A stretch of 64,000 nucleotides of DNA from Ianthella basta (Eukaryota; Porifera; Demospongiae; Verongiida; Ianthellidae): contig OZ025875.1 of the NCBI GenBank assembly GCA_964019415.1, forward strand, positions 770,001-834,000, read 5' to 3'. Position numbers and translations under genes: made by a program. Positions within the stretch are counted from its first letter, which is position 1. The number at the start of each line of letters is the position of its first letter. The notes under the pieces were generated by a model. It worked only from the letters and a program-made list of their open reading frames with translations. It searched no databases and had not been told where the DNA came from. Below, one piece after another: positions 55,118-64,000 of the stretch.

Positions 55118-55741
55118 GCATGTGTGTGTGCCTGTGTGTGGCCTACCACTTTATGATCCCCAGTGCCTCCTTCTTTGGGAGAATGCCGTCCACATAAGGC
55201 TCCAACTCTGGACATTGCTCTAATAGCCTGGCACGAATCCCTCGTGCTACTGATGTCTTTGCTTGACTGTACCCAGACACATCCTCCTCTGCTGTAAATC
55301 TGTCAGAAACAAAACAGACCTAACATAAGGCACAAGGCAGATCCATAGACACCCCACCCACACAACTGGAGGCTCCATATGGCTGGTCTAAATACATTGA
55401 ACGCATATGTACAGTTTTGGCCTACAGTATTGTAGAACCACGCAATGTACCTTATCCACCAACATACTGCACATCTGATATTATGTGAGAGTAAATGCAG
55501 TGCGACGTGCAATGAGCACTGGTTCCCATGGCAGTCGACTGCATGGATATTTGTAAGGTGGTTAGATTAGGAACATCTGCAGAAAAAGCCCCTCATCGAC
55601 CCCTCACGGCTCCTATACAGCTAGGAGCCGGTTAATTCCTTAACACAAGCAAGAACCACCGCACACTGACTGCGGAGAGAGAGAGAGAGAGAGAGAGACA
55701 GCCCATAGTCCCAATTACGGGATGGCTTACTTTTTGAACAT
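52802..55741 (-). CDS. MCTS1: Malignant T-cell-amplified sequence 1 (PUA-domain translation factor)
   Basis: Complete six-exon gene: 55741-55731, 55299-55147, 54805-54708, 54267-54131, 53279-53212 and 52886-52802 (TAG 52802-52804). All junctions are GT-AG and in phase, giving 183 residues (human 181). MCTS1 pairs with DENR to recycle 40S subunits and promote re-initiation. Key strings: [80 protein letters not shown] (PUA core), [19 protein letters not shown] and [20 protein letters not shown]. The first exon holds only 11 coding bases. Head-to-head with VPS37A (136 bp between start codons). Introns carry GT repeats, a foldback element and a purine-rich tract. Confidence 0.96.
53013..53112. 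repeat. (GT)n microsatellite in the last MCTS1 intron
   Basis: About 50 GT units. Confidence 0.9.
54300..54415. repeat. G/A-rich (GGAGGAGAG)n tract in an MCTS1 intron
   Basis: Irregular purine-only repeat on the plus strand, so the transcript has a long pyrimidine run near the acceptor of exon 4. Confidence 0.75.
54488..54682. mobile_element. Foldback element with ~85-bp arms in an MCTS1 intron
   Basis: 'cagaggactgcacagtggtt' to 'ggacttaggactcag' is mirrored by 'ctgagtcctaagtgtcc' to 'aaccactatgcagtcctctg'. Confidence 0.85.
55036..55110. repeat. (GT)n microsatellite near the MCTS1 exon 2 donor
   Basis: About 37 GT units. Confidence 0.9.
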
Positions 55742-55877
55742 CGTCTGCTGAATGACGTTTGGCTCTCTAATTGAAGCGCATGTTCCTATTTTTAGCACCG
55801 AGGGGGTCCCCCTTATATCACTTGACCGGATCCACATACACAATCTGGGATTGCAAGTGGGAAAGGAGAGAGACGAA
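55742..55877. promoter_or_regulatory. Shared MCTS1/VPS37A bidirectional promoter
   Basis: 136 bp between the two start codons, with neither TATA box nor other gene. A (GA)n tract lies just inside the MCTS1 side (55675-55697). Inferred from the head-to-head layout. Confidence 0.6.
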
Positions 55878-57581
55878 ATGAGTTGGACTGGTTTCTTTTC
55901 CCGGTCTTCCTCTGGAGCCACCTCATCATCCCCGTCCGCTATTGTCCCACACGCTCACCGACAGAGGATGAAGCAGATTGAAAACCTGAGAGAACAAGTT
56001 AATGGGTGAGGGTAGTTAGAATGTCGACTGTAGATTGAAGTATTCATTAGAGTGAGTTTATAATAGTGGTATTAAACTTGCTACGTTAGTTTCTTATCTC
56101 TTAATACAACACGCAAGTAGTAACTTTCACACAACTGATAACCAGGTGATTCACCATTCAAGTGCTACGTATGTTAAGTACATGTAATCAGAGCAACATT
56201 TTGTACACTTGTGCAACAACCAGTGACTCCACCCCCTAGGCTACACCCTCACCATAGTCATCAGGATGTCCAGGACCTTTGGTACATAACCAATGAGCTC
56301 CTTATAAGGAAGTTGCTCCACAGCACATGGATAGTCTTTAGTTGAGTGGAGTATCTGTGTGTTGACTAATAACCTCACGTTTGCGACCATAAATGGGAGG
56401 TGATGACTACCCAAATCCATACATTCAATTCATCACTCTTCCAGTCATGACCGACTGTATCTACGTAGATGGAAGACCACCAGCCTCCTTATAGCTGTCC
56501 ACTAGGTGGGCAGACCCTGCCTCAACACATATAGATGTGTTGGTCTACACTAGTCTCTGCTTCTTGTGTGTGGTACGTATGCGTTTCCATCCTGTGTGTG
56601 TGCAGCGTTGTCGAGGAGGCTAAAGACCTTCGTTACAGGGTCCACTTTATGGCTGGAGGGAATGATTTTCACCTCAAAATGTGAGTCTGTAATGTGTTTG
56701 GGTGGGTGGCACACATTAACACAAGTAAGCACCACCACCTCAATGTGTTCACATATGGTACGGAAGACTGTAGATGTACTCGCATGTGTGTTCTTAGTAC
56801 TCTGCTTGGCTGTATGGATGGTATGTATGTCACTCTTCGAATGACTAACTGTTGATCAGCGAGTGACCCACATACTTATGACTACTTGGTTGACTAGCGA
56901 AAGGTAATATTGTGAACTACACATGGTAGAAAAGAGAGGGGGGAGGGGAAAAATGGCAGTGAACCGGATCAGAGCCAACGACCTTCAAATCTATGCCAAC
57001 TCTTTAGCAACCAAACCACTGGTCACTGCCAACAGCCGTTGATCCATTCTCCCCTTTTAATATCAATGTCCAGAGCCTCCTTTGAAACTACCACGTGGGG
57101 CAGTGAATAATTTATTGTTTATTATTTGTGTTATTAATCAGTGCCTCCCAATTCAGTATTAAAATGGAGGAATGGATCAATGGCTGTTGGCGGTGACCAG
57201 TGGTTCAACTGCTAAAGGGTCAGCTATACGTAGATTGGAGGTCGCTGGCTCTGGTCTGGTCCTCTGCCATTTCCCGCTCCTCCCTCTCTTTCCTACCACA
57301 CATAGTTCGAAATGTTGTCTTTCGTTTACGTTAACCATGGTTGACACACCATCTCCATTATACTTGGCTCATTGTTGCATGAAGCAAGTGGCCAGCTTGC
57401 TAGCATGATTGCGCGTCACTGTCGTGCTTCACTTGACTTCATGCTTTGTTTCTTCCCCTCACTCTGTTCCTTGCCTGTGCCCCTCTAGTGAGCTTCCCCC
57501 TGGGTTCCCAAAGGATGCTCCAGTGGTGTCAGTGCACCCACCTTGTAGGCATGCCTGGCTGGACAGTGAGGTGTGTGTGTA

Positions 57582-57679
<98 letters not shown>

Positions 57680-58927
57680 TGTTCACATGTTGTGCTAATA
57701 CTGTACAAATCATAATGTACACCAGTACTTTAATGTAAATATTGAATGGCCCAGTGGATTTGGAGGCCCTGGGATTTAGTATGCCTACACAGTATCGGCC
57801 AGATTTCCCTACGTATGTTTTGCAATGGATGCTTAACCCACCGGAGGGATACCTTACTCCTTAGTGAAGTTCACTTGGTGGTACCTGCTGCCCAGGGTTT
57901 GCAGGGGATGCAATATTCCCCGATGAAGTTTATTTGGTAGTGCCAGATGCCCAGGGTTTGCAGGTGATGCAATATTCCCCGGTGAAGTTTATTTGGAGGT
58001 GCCTGCTGCCCAGGGTTTACAGGGGATGCAATATTCCCCGGTGAAGTTTAATTGGAGGTGCCAGATGCCCAGGGTTTGCAGGGGATGCAATATTCCCCGG
58101 TGTAGTTTGTTTGGTGGTGCCAGATGCCCAGGGTTTGCAGGGGATGCAATATTCCCCGGTGTAGTTTATTTGGAGGTGCTGGCTGCCCAGGGTTTGCAGG
58201 GGATGCAATATTCCCCAGTGAAGTTTATTTGGAGGTGCCAGATGCCCAGGGTTTGCAGGGGATGCAATATTCCCCGGTGTAGTTTATTTGGGGGTACCTG
58301 CTGCCCAGGGTTTACAGGGGATGCCTAAATCCCTGCAGATTTAAGCATCCACTCAGGTGTGTCAGATTCCCAATGTTTGCATTTTTGACTTTTTATATCC
58401 ATTTTATGTACATAATGTGTGTTGTGTTATGTTTCAGTGTTTTTGCATAAATTATGTGTCCAATTTTTGTATCGTTGCATCTTTCCTAATAGGGAAGAGT
58501 TGTCGGCTGTCCAGCACTCAAGAATGTAAGTTCTATGTGTGTATATGTGCCTTCTCTGCACTTGAGACGCATTGATTGAGTGAAAGTGCCAGAGAAACAC
58601 CTCAGTGTTTGATCAGTTCATTCTCTACACATACGTACACTTCTTTGAATTGTGCTGGAGAATTCTCTCCCTTCCCCTCCCGCTCCTACCCCCTCCCCTC
58701 CCCCTCCCGCCTTCCCCTCCCTTCCCCTCCCCCCATGCATGCACGCACACAGTACAACCTACATGAGAACATGGGGAAGGTGATTAAACAGATTTTGGAT
58801 GAGCTCTCCAGCTCTCCTCCACAGCCGATAGTGCAGGCTCCTCTTCAGAAGTGAGTGGCAACAGCTCACAGGCCTACATAGCTGTAAGGGATGGTTGAGG
58901 GTATGCCTGCACTTTGTAGTGAAATGG

Positions 58928-58981
<54 letters not shown>

Positions 58982-61492
58982 GCGAGTGCGTGTGTACTCT
59001 GCGCCCACCTCACCCGATTTCCTCCCCTCCCTCCCCACAACAGTGTCCCCTCAGGTGTTCCCTATCCCACCCAAGGAGACTTCCCTATTGCCTTTCCAAC
59101 TCTTCAAATGAACTCCTTTGAACCACGTCGTCCCCCTCCCCCTCCCCCTCACACTGGAAGAAGGAGGTACCAAGCACCTCCAGTGCCTGATAGCTTTCCA
59201 GAGATAGAGGACAAAAGGTGTGTGCAGGGTGTGAGGCTAAGGGAAGGAAGGCACAGTATAATAGAGCCTTGCTCCAAAGGACTCCTGAATAGCATTGTGA
59301 CAAAGAGGTTGACTGCTATGTATGGCCACAAGGATCTTTGTCAGTTGCAGAACAGCTGATAAGATCTTTGTGTGAACTGTCCTACAGCTTGCATTGTTCA
59401 ACAATGGCATTCTTGTGTTAAGTGTTTCACTCACAAAGTGTTAAGCTTATCACCCTCAGTTAGACTTTCCTGTTCTGCTTGTCAGTTTTGCCAGTTGTTG
59501 AGCGTCCTTTACCCATTCTGCCCCAACTCCCCAATGTGTTGGCTTACATATAGTAATGAAGAGTTGCAGGAGCTTTTGGCTGAGGAGGGGATTGTCCTTG
59601 TGAACCAGATCGTGGAGAGGCATCCTGTGGTGAGTAGGGCACTGGAGGGGAGCACATCCGCCACAGTCCACGGTGTCATCTGTGTGGTAAACATACATAG
59701 ATGTTGTTGTCATGTGTAATGAGCAGTATTCTTGCTTAGCCAGACTGCCATTTTGTTCACACTCTGTCCTCCAAAAGACGTCTTTTGGGAGGGCAGAGTC
59801 TGAACAAAATGGCAGCCTGGCTTAGCAAGACTAAGTGAGTGGAGTGGGGTGATGAGTTATGGCTGATGTGTGTGGTATTTTCGACTATTTTGTGATCTAA
59901 GTACTAGCACCTTGGTAAGATGCCCTCACTGGCCTGTGTGCTGCTATATTACATGTATCTTGTGTGTGTGTTTTGTCTTAGATGGAGAAATTTCGCGTGG
60001 ATAGAGAGTGTCTGATGGCAGAGATTGAGAGTCAGGCTGGTGAGCGTCGCCCTTCATCCCTGGTGCTGCAGCACTAGGTGTGCACACAGGCTGTCTCCAC
60101 CAGCATACGCCTCTCTTGTAAAGGAAGGCTGTGGCATGAAATGGGCAGTGGAACCTGTGATCCTTGGGAACCTGCCTGTCTCCCTTCCCCTGTTGTAATT
60201 GTGTGTGTCTGTGTGTCTGTGTGTAGAGGCAAATCTCCGTCATGAGCCTGAGCTGCAAGAAGGGTATGAGCTGCTCCAGCGTTGCTATGGTGACCTAGGG
60301 AACCTCAAGAGCCGCTTTGATCGGGCGTATGCTGTGCAGAATGAGAAATTAGCGGTGAGTTTGATGCTGTACAATTGAACCAATCTGTATAAGCCTGTCA
60401 GTTGTGGGATGTTGTGACTTGGTTGCTTCTGCTTACATTCATGGGTGCAGTGTGTTGGCTGACATGTAGACTAGAGACTTGGTACGTATCTTACAGTGAC
60501 AACTGTGTGCAGGATTCTCCAAGTTAAAACGATTTGTAGTCCATAGATGAAGTGTGGAATTTCACATTGCATAAAGTGTATACATTGGACTAGCATCACA
60601 CGGACTCATACGAATGTACGTACAGTACAATTTTTGTCAGGCTGTACATTTGTACACATATCAGTACACACTAGTGGAGACGCCTACAGTGTAATGTGTT
60701 GGTGTGAGTGTGTGTGTGTTGAACTTGAACTACGCTGCCTTTGCCTGTCTCTCTCTGTAGCGTTGTACTGCTGCCAATGCTTCAACCAAGTTAGCTAAGC
60801 TGTCCACAGAAGCGGAGACTGATGCAGAGGTGAGTGCAGCTCATAGACAGAGGCTAGGCACGCTGAGGAAGTTAGATAAGACCTCACAGATTAGGTGACT
60901 TGACTACCATAAAGGGTGATGTGTTTTGGTCTGTACAGAAACATGGAGAGGCATTCTTGGAAGGGAACGTCCTGGTGACAGAGTTTATCAAAAGCTTTAA
61001 GCAACAGCAAAAGGTGTGTACAGTAATTATGTCTTCAACAGCATATTAAATTAGTCCCTGATTCATTGCGAGGCTGAGTTTGACATTAGAAGTAATTTGT
61101 ACTGCAGTGAATCCTGTCTAAGCCAACTGCCTCTGGGCCAGTTCTAACTGACCCTTATAGAGAGGTGGCTGCTCTACAGAGGTGGATTGCAGTGCTTTGG
61201 TGCATTTGGGGCCAGGGGGGCTGGCTGCTTTAGAGAGGTGGCTGCCTAGCACAGTGACCATCTTAGACAGGTTTCACTGTACATAGCTTTTCAATGCTCT
61301 GTTGTACACAAGTACCATTGCTGCTATTTGTATGTGTATTTTATACAGTATAGTTTTGTGTGCTTCATGAACTTGCTCTGCATGCATATTTTCCTTCTTC
61401 AGTTACACCACATCCGTCAGGCAAAGGCGTCCATGCTCAGTGACTCCTCCTCCAAGAGACCACCACCACCAGTGCCCTGGAGCCCTTATTAA
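55878..61492 (+). CDS. VPS37A: ESCRT-I subunit VPS37A
   Basis: Twelve exons join in phase: 55878-56005, 56606-56680, 57489-57570, 58493-58525, 58753-58850, 59044-59217, 59554-59629, 59982-60039, 60227-60354, 60761-60829, 60939-61013 and 61403-61492 (TAA), for 361 residues (human about 397). Start MSWTGFF matches human MSWLFP; an upstream in-frame ATG at 55752 is less likely. The N-terminal UEV-like domain reads LRYRVHFMAGGNDFHLKIEL, PPGFPKDAPVVSVHPPCRH and GRVVGCPALKN. A Pro-rich linker follows ([25 protein letters not shown]), then the mod(r) helical domain (ELQEGYELLQRCYGDLGNLK, KHGEAFLEGNVLVTEFIKSF) that binds TSG101/VPS28. ESCRT-I sorts ubiquitinated cargo into multivesicular bodies. Confidence 0.95.
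56940..57300. repeat. Inverted pair of tRNA-derived SINE-like units
   Basis: 56940-57060 and 57160-57300 are inverted copies (agccaacgacctt / aggtcgctggct; cactggtcactgcc / ggcggtgaccagtgg). 'gaccagtggttcaactgctaaagg' type sequence resembles tRNA A-box DNA. In a VPS37A intron. Confidence 0.55.
57580..57676. repeat. (GT)n microsatellite starting at a VPS37A donor
   Basis: Exon 3 ends at 57570 and the donor GTGTGTGTATGC runs directly into about 48 GT units. Confidence 0.9.
57826..58351. mobile_element. 59-bp tandem array inside inverted ends
   Basis: About eight copies of a 59-bp unit ('gcaggggatgcaatattccc' + 'cggtgaagtttatttgg' + 'aggtgccagatgcccagggttt') are bracketed by tggatgcttaa (57826) and ttaagcatcca (58341). 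A single related unit is at 287-387. It looks like an internally expanded non-autonomous transposon in a VPS37A intron. Confidence 0.8.
58928..58975. repeat. (GT)n microsatellite in a VPS37A intron
   Basis: About 24 GT units. Confidence 0.85.
59734..59826. repeat. 93-bp near-perfect palindrome in a VPS37A intron
   Basis: Arms of about 45 bp (gcttagccagactgccattt ... aaatggcagcctggcttagc) meet at 'aaaagacgtctttt'. Confidence 0.85.
61105..61279. mobile_element. MITE family 1, copy 4
   Basis: Ends cagtgaatcctgtctaa and cttagacaggtttcactg, followed by TA. Opposite internal orientation to the copy at 51.7 kb. In the last VPS37A intron. Confidence 0.8.
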
Positions 61493-61815
61493 CAGCCCAT
61501 GTCTCTTATTTCCACTATGAATGTGTATTATACGTACATGCACATAGCCATTATTGCAAACATGGACACTGGACACAGTTTACATGTCATACAATTGCAG
61601 GCTGTTATAATTAGCTATTGTAAGTGAATTTGATTAAAAGAGAATTTTGCGAACAAAAAGTGCAGAATACAGCAACATAGACAAACACTGTGTGTGGACA
61701 CTAACCAATGTACTGGATTTAAATGTTATATAGCATGGTGATACCTTAAAGACAGCAGGTGCAACAACTGCATGTTGTTTGAAGGCCAATCATGACACAC
61801 GTTTGGTGAAGGGAG
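61493..61815. other. Convergent spacer VPS37A/IFT81
   Basis: 3' UTRs of both genes. No other feature seen. Confidence 0.5.
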
Positions 61816-63837
61816 TTATGATAGGATGAGCCTGTCCTCCTGTGCCAGTATTGCTTGCTGTGCTGCGGCCGCTTGTGCCTTGTGTACCTGACTCTCAAGC
61901 AGACAAGCACGCTTGCACTCGAGCAGCTTCTGCAGATTGGCCCACAGCTTTACCTGCTTCACAGCATGAGGATGCATCTCACTGACCTCCTTCTTCTTGT
62001 CGCGAAGTGCCCTGCCAACATTCTCCTGTTCCTGTATCTTGCGCGTGTACTGGTCTCGCAGGGTCTTCTGCTTTTCCCCTGAGGTGTACGTCTTCATCTC
62101 GGCAGCTATTCGCTGCTGCTGCAGTGCTACCGTGCGCACCATTGCTTGCAGATAGTGGTACCTGCTCTCCTCTTGAAGGCATTCCTCGCGATACACCCAC
62201 ACCTCACGCTCCAACTCAGACCGTTTGCCCTCCAGACCTGCCAAGATACTCTCGTATGACAACTTCTTCTCAGCGTGCTCAACTGACAGCTGCTGGTCCT
62301 TCTCCCTGATTGGTCTCAGCTCACGGATGATAGGTGCCAAGGCAGCCTTCTTGCTGGCAATCTTCTCATTGAGCTCTTTCACAGTCTCAGTCATGTCTTG
62401 TAGCGAAAGGCCCTTCTTCTCATCAAGTTCACCCTTTACAGCTGAAACCTTCTCAAGAGTGCCCTGGGCCTCTCGGAATCCAGTCACACCTGCACGCTCC
62501 TCCATATCAGCATACAGCTGCTGTACACGTGCGTTTTGAGACTGGAGAATGGCTTCAGATCGTGACAGCACACCACATTCTGCCCTCACAGCCGAGAGGT
62601 CAGCTTTCTTCTTCTTGTAGGTATTGCTGAGCGTTCGCAGCTTTGCACAGTAACGCTTGAATTCATCCTCCTTCAGCAGCTCCCCACCAAGTTCCTTCAG
62701 CTGTGACTGCTTCGCCTTTAGATCTGCCTCCACTTGCACTATCTCCTCCATCGCTGCTCTATATGCGTCCTGTGCTGCTACTCTCTTGTTGGCAATGATG
62801 CTGGCCTGCTGGCGAAAGAGGGCTATTTTGGACTGAACAGGATCGTTGCTGGGCATGTGCTTCTCCATCAGCGCAGCTGCCTCTGCATTAGCTTCCTCAA
62901 TTTGCTCCTGGATCTTCTGCAAATCTGTCTCAGAGGTAGCAGGGTCACTTAGGACCATCTCTAGCTCCTGGCAGGCTTGACGCTGCGTGGCAATCTTCTG
63001 TGGTAGGACCTCATGGACCAGGTTGCTGTTGATTCGATGGTCCTCAGCTAGCTTCTCCAGCACTGCCTCGCCATTGAGGCCTGTGCCAGCCATCTGGAGT
63101 TCCTTTAGCTGCTGGGAGAGCTTCGCAGTCTTGTGCTGTGCATGCAATATGTGATTCTGTTCTCTTTGGAGAGTCTCCCCCATCTCCACTTCCCTGTCCC
63201 GCTCTGCGCGCAGCCTCTTTGCAGCTTCAAGGAGTCTTTCGCTCTTTGGCAAAGCAGCAGCCTTTTTCTCCAAGCGTTCGATCCGCCTCTGCAACTTCTC
63301 CTTCTCCTCTTCCATGCTTGTAATGTCTCTGCGCACTTCCTGCACAGAGAAGCCACTGGATTTGACCCTCTCCCCTGCCTTATGAACCTCCTTAAACTCT
63401 TCAAGGACGACTGCATACTGCTGGTACACATCTGCCACTGTCTCATCCTGCATGATGTCTGCGGGGACCTCAATCCTCATGAGGTACTTTGAGAGGTACG
63501 CTCTTGTCTTTAGCTCGGGCAGACGCTGAAGTAGCCAGTGGAGTAGCGGGAGGACAACAACCTTGTCCCCACAAACAAGACCCTTGCGGAATTCACTGGC
63601 TTCACCAGGTGACTTGTACTTGAGCAGGTGAAGAAGTGTGAGCATCCTGTACGCGGTCTGGTCTGGTGCCTCCTCCCTAAGGTCCATCTTGTCATCGGGG
63701 CTGATCTCTGCTAATACATCGTTGAGCACCTGCAGGAGTACTGGTGGCTCGAGGGAGTCGAACGCGATGAGGGTGAGCCTCTTGCTGAACGGGGGTTGGT
63801 TGAGACTCTCCACAATATACTTGAGCTGTTCGTTCAT
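61816..63837 (-). CDS. IFT81: Intraflagellar transport protein 81, intronless
   Basis: Component of the IFT-B core that, with IFT74, carries tubulin into cilia. One uninterrupted frame of 673 residues (human 676), ATG 63837. The N-terminal calponin-homology-like tubulin-binding domain covers roughly residues 1-125: LTLIAFDSLEPPVLLQVLND, VVVLPLLHWLLQRLPELKTR and AYLSKYLMRIEVPADIMQDE. The rest is coiled coil with family strings SGFSVQEVRRDITSMEEEKE, LFRQQASIIANKR and LREECLQEESRYHY-type (YREECLQEESRYHYLQAM), ending AQEDRLILS. The protein is full length, so the lack of introns beside a 12-exon neighbour is notable. A pyrimidine-rich 'ttcttctccag' just upstream of the ATG (minus strand) could be a 5' UTR splice acceptor. 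Confidence 0.96.
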   Translation of the reverse strand: MNEQLKYIVESLNQPPFSKRLTLIAFDSLEPPVLLQVLNDVLAEISPDDKMDLREEAPDQTAYRMLTLLHLLKYKSPGEASEFRKGLVCGDKVVVLPLLHWLLQRLPELKTRAYLSKYLMRIEVPADIMQDETVADVYQQYAVVLEEFKEVHKAGERVKSSGFSVQEVRRDITSMEEEKEKLQRRIERLEKKAAALPKSERLLEAAKRLRAERDREVEMGETLQREQNHILHAQHKTAKLSQQLKELQMAGTGLNGEAVLEKLAEDHRINSNLVHEVLPQKIATQRQACQELEMVLSDPATSETDLQKIQEQIEEANAEAAALMEKHMPSNDPVQSKIALFRQQASIIANKRVAAQDAYRAAMEEIVQVEADLKAKQSQLKELGGELLKEDEFKRYCAKLRTLSNTYKKKKADLSAVRAECGVLSRSEAILQSQNARVQQLYADMEERAGVTGFREAQGTLEKVSAVKGELDEKKGLSLQDMTETVKELNEKIASKKAALAPIIRELRPIREKDQQLSVEHAEKKLSYESILAGLEGKRSELEREVWVYREECLQEESRYHYLQAMVRTVALQQQRIAAEMKTYTSGEKQKTLRDQYTRKIQEQENVGRALRDKKKEVSEMHPHAVKQVKLWANLQKLLECKRACLLESQVHKAQAAAAQQAILAQEDRLILS

Positions 63838-64000
63838 CCTGGGGCAATTATTGCTTTCAGACCTGGAGAAGAAGCAGCAAACGCGGGCATATTAATTGCA
63901 TATTGACACTTAACCCCGCCTCAGGCGCACCCGTGGCAGAACAGAGTAAACACTAGCGGGCAAGTTGCTGCCGAAGGAGAGAAAACAGGCGCTTTTTCAC
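63838..64000. promoter_or_regulatory. Upstream region of IFT81
   Basis: Probable 5' UTR and promoter. No conserved frame. Confidence 0.4.

Noticed and set aside
55752-55877. N-terminal extension of VPS37A starting MTFGSLIEAH
   Set aside because: In frame but overlaps the shared promoter. The MSW start at 55878 matches the human protein.

Overview
The window is animal nuclear DNA. The protein-coding genes have conserved metazoan exons split by mostly short GT-AG introns, and long (CA/GT)n tracts and many small transposons fill introns and spacers. Arginyl-tRNA synthetase, an MRG-domain protein, BORCS8, MCTS1, VPS37A and IFT81 are recognisable by conserved residues. The expanded death-fold/ankyrin/ROCO genes, compact introns and mix of elements suggest an early-branching animal, most likely a sponge. 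That is inference from gene content; no species marker was seen.

Layout. 1-4.2 kb holds hAT transposon debris and a complete-looking non-LTR retrotransposon (minus) with a 1046-residue ORF and a perfect 16-bp target duplication. 4.4-6.1 kb holds the last five exons of an arginyl-tRNA synthetase (plus). 6.8-36.6 kb is dominated by three tandem minus-strand paralogues (A 6.8-11.2, B 16.7-23.4, C 27.5-36.6 kb). They encode ankyrin repeats, a multipass membrane region, an Ala/Val segment encoded by a 6-bp tandem repeat, more ankyrin, Roc GTPase-COR, then CARD and Death domains. Copy C has gained a ZU5-like module and its Death domain lies decayed downstream. The spacers are packed with pogo-like, foldback and MITE elements, a 31-bp minisatellite and a triplicated ~700-bp unit. 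36.7-41.2 kb is a broken Ty3/Gypsy element fused to a pogo transposase fragment.

43.1-63.8 kb is a dense housekeeping block: BORCS8 (minus) and a chromodomain-less MRG gene (plus) start 45 bp apart. Next come a coiled-coil/SH2/Death-domain gene (minus), MCTS1 (minus), VPS37A (plus, head-to-head with MCTS1) and an intronless IFT81 (minus). Functionally, the unusual part is the death-fold neighbourhood. Genes A-C look like GTPase-gated, membrane-anchored sensors with CARD/Death effector ends, reminiscent of DAPK1 and NLR/NLRP1 layouts, and a fourth gene joins an SH2 domain to a Death domain. Their role in innate immunity or cell death is inference.
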